47,437 nucleotides of DNA, taken from NCBI RefSeq assembly GCF_037389425.1, contig NZ_JBBHKR010000094.1, positions 1 through 47,437 of the forward strand. The letters run 5' to 3'. The translations under genes and the position numbers were made by a program. Within the stretch, counting starts at the first letter, position 1, and every line of letters starts with the position of its first letter. The notes under the pieces were generated by a model. That model did not search any database. It was not told where the DNA came from and was given only the letters and a program-made list of their open reading frames with translations. Positions 17,060 through 25,814 of the stretch are shown here, in pieces. Origin of the DNA: Stygiolobus sp037389425. Its GTDB lineage: Archaea; Thermoproteota; Thermoprotei_A; Sulfolobales; Sulfolobaceae.

Positions 17060-18865
17060 ATGGAGTTTAAACTAATCGCTGAATATTTTGATAAACTCGA
17101 GAGAATATCATCAAGGATACAAATAACTTCATTGTTGACTGACTTGTTTAAGAAATCCGATAAGGATGTAATAGATAAAGTGATTTATATAATTCAGGGA
17201 AAACTATGGCCTGACTTTTTTGGTTATCCTGAAATAGGTCTCGGAGAAAAGTTAATGATAAAGGCTTTATCCATAGGGATTAACGTCAAGGAGGATACAA
17301 TCGAGGCCGAACTTAAAAAGGTAGGTGACTTGGGTGAAGTAGCATATAGGCTGAAAAAGTCAGGCAGCGGAACTACAATCTTGACATTCTTAGGTGCTTC
17401 GTCATCTTCTCCCCTAACCGTTGAGGAAGTATATAACTCTCTAAGTAAGATCGCCTTGGCTGAGGGCGAAGGTAGCAGGGATGTAAAAATCCGCTCCCTA
17501 GCTGGTTTATTAAAGAAGGCCGATCCCCTAGAAGCGAAATACATTATAAGGTTTATAGATGGGAGACTGAGGGTTGGTATAGGAGACGCCACAATTATGG
17601 ACGCTCTCGCTAACGCCTATGGAGGAGGTCCTCACGCGCGTCCAATAATTGAAAGGGCTTATAATCTAAGGGCAGATCTTGGTAACATAGCTAAAGTAGT
17701 GGCTTCGGAGGGTATTGAAGCGTTAAAGAATCTAAAGCCTGAAGTAGGAATACCCATAAGACCGATGTTAGCAGAAAGGCTCAACGACCCGGTTGAAATA
17801 TTATCAAAAGTCGGAGGTCAAGCGTTAGTAGATTATAAATATGACGGGGAAAGGGCTCAAATTCACAAGAAAGGTAATGAGGTTTATATATTCTCAAGAA
17901 GGCTCGAAAACATTACTAAGCAGTATCCCGACGTAAGAGATTATGTTAAGGACTATATCAATGCAGATGAGGTGATAATTGAAGGCGAGATAGTGGCTAT
18001 AGACAAAGAAAGTGGAGACATTTTACCTTTCCAGGAGTTAATGCATAGGAAGAGAAAAAACGATATACATGAGGCGGTTGAGGAATACCCAGTAAATGTC
18101 TACCTTTTCGACTTAATGTATTATAACGGAGAGGATTATACTTTGAAACCTTTGCCAGAGAGGAGAAAGAAGCTCGAAGAAATAATAAAGCCCAACGACA
18201 AGTTGCACATTGCTCACCATATATTTACCGATGACGTCGAAAAGCTGAAAGAGTACTTCTATCAGGCTATCTCAGAAGGCGCAGAAGGAATAATGGTGAA
18301 GGCTGTAGGTAAAGACTCAATATATCAGGCTGGAGCTAGGGGATTCTTGTGGATAAAACTCAAGAGAGACTATCAGAGTGAGATGGCTGACAGCGTTGAC
18401 TTAGTAGTTGTTGGTGCTTTTTACGGGAGGGGTAAGAGGGGAGGAAAGTTAAGCTCACTATTAATGGCAGCTTACGACCCTGAGACTGACACATTTTATA
18501 CAGTATGTAAAGTAGCCTCGGGTTTCAGCGATGCGGAACTGGATGAGCTACAAAAGAAACTTATGGAGATCAAAATAGACTCCAAAGACCCGAGAGTAGA
18601 GTCAGAAATGGAACCAGATATATGGGTCCAACCAAAGTATGTGGCTGAGGTGATAGGTGCAGAGATAACTCTTTCCCCGCAACATACCTGTTGTAAGGGG
18701 CAAATAAGCAAGGAAGCAGGACTCTCAATAAGATTCCCCAGGTTTATAAGGTGGAGGGATGATAAGAGCGTGGAAGAAGCTACCACACCACAAGAGATCT
18801 TAGAGATGTATAAGTTGAAGCTGAAGAAAAAAGAGGAGTCAAGCGGAGAAACGGAACCTTCCTAA
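17060..18865 (+). CDS. lig: ATP-dependent DNA ligase
   Basis: A 601-residue archaeal ATP-dependent ligase. Residues 1-240 are the DNA-binding domain (MEFKLIAEYFDKLERISSRIQ start). The nucleotidyl-transfer Lys lies in motif I, YKYDGERAQIH near residue 263. Further motifs are FSRRLENIT, EGEIVAID, LFDLMYYNGED and WIKLKRDY, and the OB domain ends in LSIRFPRFIRWRDDK. It seals nicks in replication and repair. I chose ATG 17060 since Sulfolobus ligases start MEFK. A TTG at 17009 in the same frame would add 17 residues not seen in relatives. The MBL-fold gene follows after 36 nt. Confidence 0.95.
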   Translation: MEFKLIAEYFDKLERISSRIQITSLLTDLFKKSDKDVIDKVIYIIQGKLWPDFFGYPEIGLGEKLMIKALSIGINVKEDTIEAELKKVGDLGEVAYRLKKSGSGTTILTFLGASSSSPLTVEEVYNSLSKIALAEGEGSRDVKIRSLAGLLKKADPLEAKYIIRFIDGRLRVGIGDATIMDALANAYGGGPHARPIIERAYNLRADLGNIAKVVASEGIEALKNLKPEVGIPIRPMLAERLNDPVEILSKVGGQALVDYKYDGERAQIHKKGNEVYIFSRRLENITKQYPDVRDYVKDYINADEVIIEGEIVAIDKESGDILPFQELMHRKRKNDIHEAVEEYPVNVYLFDLMYYNGEDYTLKPLPERRKKLEEIIKPNDKLHIAHHIFTDDVEKLKEYFYQAISEGAEGIMVKAVGKDSIYQAGARGFLWIKLKRDYQSEMADSVDLVVVGAFYGRGKRGGKLSSLLMAAYDPETDTFYTVCKVASGFSDAELDELQKKLMEIKIDSKDPRVESEMEPDIWVQPKYVAEVIGAEITLSPQHTCCKGQISKEAGLSIRFPRFIRWRDDKSVEEATTPQEILEMYKLKLKKKEESSGETEPS

Positions 18866-18901
18866 TCAAAATTCATATATTGTTACTTCCTTAATTTTAG
18901 T

Positions 18902-19897
18902 GTGTTCGATATACAAGATAGCGGTGCAATACTGGTAGGTAATAACTTTGTTATCGATGGTCATTATAAGAGGTTATTCAGGGCTGTGACACACTTTCAC
19001 GCTGATCACATAGGCGAATTAAATAAGAGTATTAAGGAATGCACCAGCATAATCGCCTCACCCATTACTATTGAATCGTTACAAGTGTTAGGATATAACA
19101 TACCTAAGCACAAACAATTACCGCTTAATTACGGCGTAAAGGTAGACCTTCTTGGTGAGAAAATAAAGCTTGAGAGGGCGGAGCATATCATGGGAGCATC
19201 ACAAGTAATTGTTGAAACTGAAAAAGGTGTAGGGATAGCTTATACCGGTGATTTTAGGAACCCAGGGAAAGGTACGCCGATTCTCAATCCCGACGTATTA
19301 ATAATGGACGTAACCTACGGCAGTCCAAACTTTGTAAGAAAATACAAGGATGATATGGAGATGTTGTTTGCAGATTATGTAGCAGATGCCCTCCTTAAAG
19401 GTCCGGTTACTATTTACGCATACTACGGAAAGTTACAAGAGGCTATGAAAGTATTGCGTAAGTATAACCTCGATGCACCGTTTCTGGTTGAAAATAAGGT
19501 GGAGAAATTAACAGCCATAGCTGAAAAATATGGAGAAATGGTGGGTAAATTTGTAAGTAAAAGTACTGAAGAGGGAAAGAAGATAATTAAAGATGGATGG
19601 TACGTGGAGTTTAAACATGCAACCGAATTTAAAAGGAGGACTAAGGCTACAACTAACTTCCTCTTAGACGGTTGGCTTGTTAAGGACTTCATAAAACCGG
19701 TAGATTCGAACTCATTTATTATAGGGTTTAGTAGCCACGGAGACTTCGAGGATAATTTGAAGTATGTAGAAATGACTACAGCCGACCTAATAATCCTAGA
19801 CGGGAGTAGGAGTAAATACGCGTATGACTTTGCGGTATATGTGACAAAATATTATAGAAAGAAAGTAAAAATATTACCGTCCTCCAATGGTAGTTAA
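18902..19897 (+). CDS. MBL-fold nuclease-like protein
   Basis: A 331-residue metallo-beta-lactamase-fold protein with the zinc motif THFHADHIG near residue 32, EHIMGASQVIVE (third His), the YTGDFRNPGKG loop (metal-binding Asp) and late IGFSSHGDFEDNL (last His). It belongs to the broad group annotated as mRNA 3'-end processing factor or exonuclease, related to SNM1/Artemis and CPSF73. A full beta-CASP insertion is not clear. It starts at GTG 18902, 36 nt after the DNA ligase gene, which fits either RNA processing or DNA end repair. The choice cannot be made from sequence alone. Confidence 0.8.
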   Translation: MFDIQDSGAILVGNNFVIDGHYKRLFRAVTHFHADHIGELNKSIKECTSIIASPITIESLQVLGYNIPKHKQLPLNYGVKVDLLGEKIKLERAEHIMGASQVIVETEKGVGIAYTGDFRNPGKGTPILNPDVLIMDVTYGSPNFVRKYKDDMEMLFADYVADALLKGPVTIYAYYGKLQEAMKVLRKYNLDAPFLVENKVEKLTAIAEKYGEMVGKFVSKSTEEGKKIIKDGWYVEFKHATEFKRRTKATTNFLLDGWLVKDFIKPVDSNSFIIGFSSHGDFEDNLKYVEMTTADLIILDGSRSKYAYDFAVYVTKYYRKKVKILPSSNGS

Positions 19898-19899
19898 GG

Positions 19900-21006
19900 T
19901 TATATTACTAGACTTTCCGCTATCAACTTCTTTTCCTTAAACCTTGTCGGTAAGTACGGTCTCATTTCTGGCGGAACTTTTCCGTTCAGTATTAGTTCAG
20001 CCATAAGCTTACCGGAATACGGGGCAAACATCATCCCATGTCCGCTGTAACCGGCATCAATATAAAGTCCTTCCGGCCACTCGTTATCATAACCCATTAT
20101 ATGGGAACTATCAGGCGTCATTTCGTAATAACCACTCCAACCTCTTAATATTCCTATGCCTTCAATGCCCTTCACAGTCTCCCTTATTGCTCTCAAAAAG
20201 CGTGAGAGCTCTTGGAAAGAGTTAGTAAATGGTAGAAAACCGTACGGTCTAGGAGTTTCTGTACCCCCGATTATTTCACCCTTTAGTGTTTGCGAAAAAT
20301 AGACCTTATTACTCGTGTCTATTACTAAGGGTCTTACCCTGAAACTTACGTCTTCCGTTATAAAGATTTCCTTTTTCTCAGGAAATATAGGTACGTTAAT
20401 CCCAGAATTTGTCATTAATCTACCGCTCCAAGCACCAGCCGTCATTACTACGACGTCATCATTCAATTCTCCACCTTTTACTAGTTTTATCCCCGCTACT
20501 TTCCCCCCTTTGAAGTTTATTTTTTCTACTTCATCTATGATTAATCTTGCCTTATCCTTTATCTCCAAGTAATAACTGTAAATTACGTAGTCATGATGGA
20601 ATGCACCATCTTGAGGCGCGTAGTAACACAACCCTTCGCTTTTTAGAAACTCAAATTCGCTACAATCTCTGAATTCACCTCCTATACCCTCAGCTTTCCA
20701 CATGCTGTCCAACTTCTTTTGGATTGAGATTTGTTCCTCGTCCCTTAATATCCATAAGTATCCCGTGAAATAAAGTAGAGAGTTGAGCCTCAACTCTTTA
20801 ACGTGCTGTATTAGGTATGGAATAGCTTTCTTGGCGTATGTTATATTCTCTTTGCTGAAGAAATGATAGCGAAACCTAGAGGCATTTCTACTGCTAGACC
20901 CAAATCCTATCCTCTTCATTTCGATTATCTTAATATCATTAAAACCCTCTCTGGTCAAGTGATAAGCTAAACTTAGACCATGAGCACCCGCACCAACAAT
21001 GATCAT
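19900..21006 (-). CDS. FAD-dependent amino-acid dehydrogenase subunit (HcnC/DAO-like)
   Basis: About 368 residues. It begins with the FAD Rossmann motif MIIVGAGAHGLSLAYHL, then GFGSSSRNASRF, and ends with YIDAGYSGHGMMFAPYSGKL, the typical DAO-family C-terminal FAD contact. This is the small catalytic subunit type seen in hydrogen cyanide synthase (HcnC), opine oxidases, sarcosine oxidase beta and archaeal D- or L-proline dehydrogenases. ATG 21006 is chosen: it overlaps the partner gene's stop (ATGA), has GGTGAG upstream, and puts the Rossmann motif at residue 2; a longer reading from 21084 adds 26 unrelated residues. Substrate unknown. It is the last gene of the tetrapyrrole operon. Confidence 0.8.
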   Translation of the reverse strand: MIIVGAGAHGLSLAYHLTREGFNDIKIIEMKRIGFGSSSRNASRFRYHFFSKENITYAKKAIPYLIQHVKELRLNSLLYFTGYLWILRDEEQISIQKKLDSMWKAEGIGGEFRDCSEFEFLKSEGLCYYAPQDGAFHHDYVIYSYYLEIKDKARLIIDEVEKINFKGGKVAGIKLVKGGELNDDVVVMTAGAWSGRLMTNSGINVPIFPEKKEIFITEDVSFRVRPLVIDTSNKVYFSQTLKGEIIGGTETPRPYGFLPFTNSFQELSRFLRAIRETVKGIEGIGILRGWSGYYEMTPDSSHIMGYDNEWPEGLYIDAGYSGHGMMFAPYSGKLMAELILNGKVPPEMRPYLPTRFKEKKLIAESLVI

Positions 21007-22382
21007 ATTCTCACCGGATAAATAGGCGTCCTGAAGGAAATTAGAATATTGCTTTTTAGGTAGTCTCCTGCAACTATTACGCATGCTTTACCTTGGCACT
21101 TTCCAGTCCCTAATCCTGTAACTCTCTTTATTTCCTCAGTATCTCTAACGCCGAGAGATTTTGCATATTCTATATCTTCTAACCAAATCTCTTCGCATTC
21201 GCAAATCAGACCGTTGCTTCCATAATAGTAAGGTGAGATGGAGAATGTAATTTCCTTTGATGAGTAGTTTTTCAGCTCATCTATTTTTTTCGGGTCGTTA
21301 AGAACCTCACCGCTGAGTAAACTTAAGTATTCGTCAACTATCCCCAACATTCCACCAGTTATTTGCACGTTATTTTCTCTTATAGGCTTGTATACGTGAT
21401 TTTCATAAGTATACGAAAGCCCCATGCTACTTGTAACCTCAAGCCTTGGCTGTTTGAGAACAGAAAATACGATAAGTGAAACTTCATATTTGCCCTTTTT
21501 GGTCGTGACTACCAGTTTTTTGTCATCAGTTCTAATCACGTCTACTATGTAATCCCTTTCAAGTTCTATTCCATTTTCGTTTACAAGATCTCTGTATAAT
21601 GGTGAAAAGGCAAAGTCAACATGTTGGGGAGCTAAAATTATAGTTTTTTTAGAGTTCAGAGCCGTCTTTACAGCCAAATCGTTATATCCTAATACTAGTA
21701 TTTTACTCTCCTCTCCAATTTCCCCCTTTAGCTTCCTAATGTAATACTCTCTTGACACTACTCCTTGTTCCCAATTACCCTTGAATATAGGCTTTAAAGT
21801 CCTAGCTCCGGTAGAAACTACTATCTCTTCAGCCTCTACAAGAAGGAACTTATCTTCTAGCTCGAAAAGTAGTCCTTCGTCAAATTTCCCCATGTAATTA
21901 CCGTAAAGAATTTTATTTTTGAATTTCTTTACTTTTTCCTTTAGTTTCTTCACTATTTCCTCCTTGGAAAGTAAGAGAGAGGGAGAGTCGTCAAATAGGA
22001 TGTCCCCAAATAACTCCCTAGTTATCATAATTGAGTCCTCATTCAGAGCAGCTATGCCTGAGGTTCCTCCTCCAATGATCAGCCTTTTGAAATGGGCTTT
22101 CTCTACATCTTTGTGTTTTTTAAGAGGTGAATAATGCTTAGGTAGGTCTTGGAAGAATGGAAGAGCCGGTAGCACACTACTATTTCTAAGTAGTCGAGTC
22201 TCATGAAGAAACCTTATGTTTATTCTGAGGGGTAGAGGATGCCTCTCTTTCGGAGAGGATGTAAAGACGGAAGTTATTTCTCCTTTCTCGTTAACATATT
22301 CGGTGTAAGGCATACCGTATTCGTCATAACTTACCCCGATTTTTCTCTTTGTCCTTTTAGTATATGCGGCGGGAACTCTCAT
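21003..22382 (-). CDS. flavoprotein with [2Fe-2S] BFD-like domain (HcnB-like subunit)
   Basis: A 459-residue pyridine-nucleotide-disulfide-oxidoreductase-like protein. Residues 1-95 are a Cys-free N-terminal extension, perhaps a degenerate HcnA-like part. Then come RLIIGGGTSGIAALNE (FAD), VVSTGARTLKP, LVLGYNDLAVKTAL (second dinucleotide fold) and a C-terminal BFD-like iron-sulfur domain with ICECEEI and GLGTGKCQGKAC. It resembles the alpha subunit of HCN synthase, opine oxidase and proline dehydrogenase complexes and would pair with the next gene. It overlaps the phosphodiesterase gene by 26 nt and its partner by 4 nt. Electron acceptor and substrate are unknown. Confidence 0.78.
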   Translation of the reverse strand: MRVPAAYTKRTKRKIGVSYDEYGMPYTEYVNEKGEITSVFTSSPKERHPLPLRINIRFLHETRLLRNSSVLPALPFFQDLPKHYSPLKKHKDVEKAHFKRLIIGGGTSGIAALNEDSIMITRELFGDILFDDSPSLLLSKEEIVKKLKEKVKKFKNKILYGNYMGKFDEGLLFELEDKFLLVEAEEIVVSTGARTLKPIFKGNWEQGVVSREYYIRKLKGEIGEESKILVLGYNDLAVKTALNSKKTIILAPQHVDFAFSPLYRDLVNENGIELERDYIVDVIRTDDKKLVVTTKKGKYEVSLIVFSVLKQPRLEVTSSMGLSYTYENHVYKPIRENNVQITGGMLGIVDEYLSLLSGEVLNDPKKIDELKNYSSKEITFSISPYYYGSNGLICECEEIWLEDIEYAKSLGVRDTEEIKRVTGLGTGKCQGKACVIVAGDYLKSNILISFRTPIYPVRI

Positions 22383-23997
22383 AAGGTTCTAACAATTTTA
22401 ATATTGGTCTCCCTTCCATTTTAATGTTATTAATATTGAATAGTTTAAGAATTGTAGGTGCTATATCTATTATCTTAGCCTGTTGAATAGTTTCTGTCCT
22501 ATTCAGCTCTAATTGTTTGTATTTTGCGATTATGACCCCGTATAGGTCATTCTTTCTAAAATACCCGTGTTCACCACTGTTCATTTTATAAGGGATAACG
22601 TCTTCAATCACTTCCATGTCTTTTTTCACGGCGCTGCTAACCCCATAATAGTCCTTAATTCCCCCTATCTTAATATCACCTTCACGGTCGGATGCTGGTG
22701 ATTCATTAGCGTATATAGAAGTAAAAATCTTTTCGTTACCATCCGTAAGGTTTTCTAAATGCCTGACTATATATCTAACTAGCTTAGGGAACTCCTTCAG
22801 TGATACTATTCCCCTATTTTCCCTACCTTTTAGGTTAATTCGTATCTGTCCTCCTCCGCCGTAATATGCTTTAGTCCTAGACCAGTCGATTTCATCCTTT
22901 TCGTTCAAGGACAAGACATTAATTTTCTCCAGTAGTTTGTTAATAAACACTTTTTTCTTTACCTTTTCAATACCGTGGTCTGAGGCAACTATCACTAAAT
23001 CAGCATAATCTAAGTGCATTTTTATGAATTCATCAGCCATAAGATAACTTTGTACTATATACTCCCAAGCCTTTTCGTCATCTAAACCATATAATAAATG
23101 TTGTACATTGTCAACTACTGGCAAATATGTTAAAGCAAAGTCCCATTTCACGTTATCAAGAAGATATTTAGTATAATTGTAAAAGAAGGTGAAGGTTCTC
23201 TTAACAGTTTCCATGTATTCTTCAAAGGTAATTATATCCTTATGAAGCGAAACATGGTCACCGTCCATAATCATACCATAAACAGTAGATATTTCATTCC
23301 AAATTCTTTCCATTAATTGAGGTTTATTACCCCACCTCTTATTATCGAAAGCTATAGGTGATATGTATATGTCGTTCTCCCTTGCGTGTAATATGGTTAT
23401 AGCGCTAAACTCCTCTTTTCCGCACTTTCCCCTAATGGTAATTGGTAAGCTCCACTCATTCTTCTCTAACTCTATGATTTTATCCCCGTTTGGAGAGGGA
23501 ATAGCTACGTAAAATTTATTCGAAGATCTTTCAACTAACCAAACTTTTCCTAGAACTTTATTTTCTCCCTCAGTTATTCTTCTTCCATCACTGCATTTCT
23601 TCATTTTACTCTTATACGGATCGAAAAGGGCAGAGTTTTCCATGTTCCATTTATCAGGTAAAGCTTGTGGTGAAGAGGTCACTAATGTATTATACCCATT
23701 TTTACTCAAGTAAACCCAGAGAGGGTCGGTCTTTAACGGATCGCTAGAGTATGCAGAGAGTTCGTTAGATAATGGTCTGTCTTTAACGAATATTTTAGGA
23801 GCCGTAACACCGTTTACTTTAGGAGTATTACCAGTCACAAGAGAAGCTAAAGCTATAGGGGTTAATGATGGGAAGACTGACTCGAGTTTTCCGAAAAAGC
23901 CCTTTGATATTAACTCGTTTATCGTAGGTAGCTTGTTCCTTATCTTCTCTACTACGTGAAAAGCCATTCCGTCAATGACTATTAATAGAAGTCTCAA
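22357..23997 (-). CDS. alkaline phosphatase superfamily phosphodiesterase-like protein
   Basis: A 546-residue protein of the type I phosphodiesterase/nucleotide pyrophosphatase group. The first metal Asp lies in LLLIVIDGM, the nucleophile Thr/Ser in SLTPIALASLVTGN, further ligands in VVDNVQHLLYG and VASDHGIEKV, and the last His in SGEHGYF. No signal peptide is seen, so it is probably cytoplasmic. It might act on nucleotide or phospho-sugar esters, or on phosphoglycerate-like compounds; I cannot tell. It lies between the hem genes and the two flavoprotein genes, 5 nt after the small unknown gene. Confidence 0.75.
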   Translation of the reverse strand: MRLLLIVIDGMAFHVVEKIRNKLPTINELISKGFFGKLESVFPSLTPIALASLVTGNTPKVNGVTAPKIFVKDRPLSNELSAYSSDPLKTDPLWVYLSKNGYNTLVTSSPQALPDKWNMENSALFDPYKSKMKKCSDGRRITEGENKVLGKVWLVERSSNKFYVAIPSPNGDKIIELEKNEWSLPITIRGKCGKEEFSAITILHARENDIYISPIAFDNKRWGNKPQLMERIWNEISTVYGMIMDGDHVSLHKDIITFEEYMETVKRTFTFFYNYTKYLLDNVKWDFALTYLPVVDNVQHLLYGLDDEKAWEYIVQSYLMADEFIKMHLDYADLVIVASDHGIEKVKKKVFINKLLEKINVLSLNEKDEIDWSRTKAYYGGGGQIRINLKGRENRGIVSLKEFPKLVRYIVRHLENLTDGNEKIFTSIYANESPASDREGDIKIGGIKDYYGVSSAVKKDMEVIEDVIPYKMNSGEHGYFRKNDLYGVIIAKYKQLELNRTETIQQAKIIDIAPTILKLFNINNIKMEGRPILKLLEPYESSRRIY

Positions 23998-24002
23998 AAC
24001 GC

Positions 24003-24269
24003 CTACCCGTTAACTTTTGTTTTCTTCTCTATTTCGTCCTTGATGTCTTTAGGCATAATCATATTAACATTTTTTCTCTTAGCTTTGCCTTTTTCGTCAA
24101 AACTAAGTGCAAACTCATAAAAACCTTTTTCGTTCTCGAATTTACCGTAAATATCTACTTTGTCCTTAAATTGTTGAAAGAACTTTATTTCTAAGGTCTT
24201 TTCATCAACTTCCCCTACTATCTCTCTTAATGTTTTAAGAGTGAGCTCGCGTAAGGTAATATCATCCAT
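24003..24269 (-). CDS. small unknown protein of the hem operon
   Basis: An 88-residue acidic-basic protein (DDITLRELTLKTLREIVGEVDEK at the start; a beta-rich middle, DIYGKFENEKGFYEFALSF). It has no Cys, membrane segment or motif that I recognise. Its ATG shares one base with the hemD stop (TAATG) and the phosphodiesterase gene starts 5 nt after it, so it is surely cotranslated with them. Confidence 0.6.
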   Translation of the reverse strand: MDDITLRELTLKTLREIVGEVDEKTLEIKFFQQFKDKVDIYGKFENEKGFYEFALSFDEKGKAKRKNVNMIMPKDIKDEIEKKTKVNG

Positions 24270-24925
24270 TAATCATCCCTCAAAAGCCCTTTCAACAAGA
24301 TAAATATTCCATTCATATCATGTTCTCTAGCTTCATATATATTATTAACCCCCTCTAAAGCTCTGGTAGTTGATGGACCTATACTAACTACTTTAGTACA
24401 CTCTCTCAGAGAGTCCTTAACTAATGTGGCTATTAGAGAACTAGTAATTATTACATAGTTAAAAGTACAATCAGATAGAAGTTGTTTGGTCTTCCTTAAG
24501 TTCTCCTCATTTATTAAAAGGTCGTAATCAACTATTTGGGTTATCTGTGGGTACTTTTCCTTGTCCCTCTTATACCCGACACTACTTCTTACTAAGATTG
24601 TTTTATCTCTTGAATTTCTTAACATCTTCTGGACCATCGAGTCAACGGTGAAAGTTTCAGGAACTATCACTTGCTTAACGTTGAATATATCTTTTAACGC
24701 ATTTGCCGTAGAGGGTCCTACTGCATAAACTTCATTAACTTTTTCGAAAACCTCGGCGTAATTAAAACATTTAACCGCGTTTACGCTTGTAAATCCTATC
24801 GTTTTCGGCATGAAAGGCAGCGTGTGGGGTATACAAACCGGTTTTAATACCGGTATATTAACTATCTCTATCTCGGGATCTTGGGGTACTTCACTGCCCT
24901 CAGGTCTTAATAACAATACCTTCAT
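24269..24925 (-). CDS. hemD: uroporphyrinogen-III synthase
   Basis: A 218-residue HemD-like protein: MKVLLLRPEGSEVP at the N terminus, IGFTSVNAVKCF near 43, YAVGPSTANAL near 66, ILVRSSVGYKRD in the middle, VIITSSLIATLVKDSL and SIGPSTTRALEG at the C terminus. HemD is poorly conserved, but this pattern plus its place after hemC makes the call firm. It closes the linear tetrapyrrole from HemC with inversion of ring D. It overlaps hemC by 26 nt. Confidence 0.88.
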   Translation of the reverse strand: MKVLLLRPEGSEVPQDPEIEIVNIPVLKPVCIPHTLPFMPKTIGFTSVNAVKCFNYAEVFEKVNEVYAVGPSTANALKDIFNVKQVIVPETFTVDSMVQKMLRNSRDKTILVRSSVGYKRDKEKYPQITQIVDYDLLINEENLRKTKQLLSDCTFNYVIITSSLIATLVKDSLRECTKVVSIGPSTTRALEGVNNIYEAREHDMNGIFILLKGLLRDD

Positions 24926-25814
24926 CCTTAATCTCCTTCAACAGTCGTTTACCTAGCTCCTCTCCTACCTCTTCCGGTTTTCCTCGGAAAATACCCTCAA
25001 CTGTAATTTTCTTTCTTCCGTCAATGAACGTCATTATTCCTCGGTATTCACCCTCATCTAATTCCTCAAACAATACACCTAAGGGGGAATGACATCCTCC
25101 TCCAATAATATTTAGAGCCGTTCTCTCGGCTATTGCTTCGTGGTAGGTCTTTTCGTCATTTAGTTTTCTGAAAAGGTCTTTTAAGGGGGAGTTAGACTTT
25201 CCCACGATGGCTATTATTCCTTGGTTAGCTTCAGGAGTTAGGAGTGTAGGATCGAATTTAGAATAGTTTATTCCTTGATATTGGTGGTCATAAGTAGCGA
25301 GCCTCGTTATTGAGGCTTCAGCTACAATTATTGCATCGTATTCACCCTGAAATAACTTTCTTAATCTGGTGTCGATGTTCCCTCTAAGGTCTCTCACCAA
25401 CAGATCCTTACGATAAAATACTATCGAATTTTTCCTTCTCATACTACTAGTTCCTATAACTTTACCGCTTTCCAACTCAAAGAGACCTCTGCATGACAGT
25501 GAAATTAGAACGTCAAAGGGCGGGTCTCTCTTTAGGACTGCATAGAGCTCTAAACCGGGCGGAGTCTCGCTTAACATATCTTTCATGCTGTGGACTGCAA
25601 TATCAGCCTCCCCGTTGATGACAGCCTGATTCACTTCTTTCTCGAAAACCCCTTTTCCAAGCTGTGATAAGGGCGAAGCTTGAAATAGGTCAGCCTTTGT
25701 TTTAACCTCGACGAATGAGGTCTCTATTCCTAATTTATTTAATTTCTCTTCCACCATTCTTACTTGTATTCTGCTGAGCTTACTCCCTCTTGCAGCTATT
25801 CTTATTTTTTTCAT
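24900..25814 (-). CDS. hemC: porphobilinogen deaminase (hydroxymethylbilane synthase)
   Basis: A 304-residue protein: IRIAARGSKLSRIQ start, ADIAVHSMKDM near 75, IGTSSMRR near 121 and VRDLRGNIDTRL near 139. The cofactor-binding Cys lies in IIGGGCHSPLGV near 233. It joins four porphobilinogen units into hydroxymethylbilane. Its ATG overlaps the hemL stop (ATGA). Confidence 0.95.
   Translation of the reverse strand: MKKIRIAARGSKLSRIQVRMVEEKLNKLGIETSFVEVKTKADLFQASPLSQLGKGVFEKEVNQAVINGEADIAVHSMKDMLSETPPGLELYAVLKRDPPFDVLISLSCRGLFELESGKVIGTSSMRRKNSIVFYRKDLLVRDLRGNIDTRLRKLFQGEYDAIIVAEASITRLATYDHQYQGINYSKFDPTLLTPEANQGIIAIVGKSNSPLKDLFRKLNDEKTYHEAIAERTALNIIGGGCHSPLGVLFEELDEGEYRGIMTFIDGRKKITVEGIFRGKPEEVGEELGKRLLKEIKDEGIVIKT

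Noticed and set aside
21007..21084. Longer N terminus of the HcnC-like subunit
   Set aside because: It would overlap the upstream gene by 82 nt and put 26 unrelated residues before the FAD motif; ATG 21006 has an ATGA overlap and a ribosome site.
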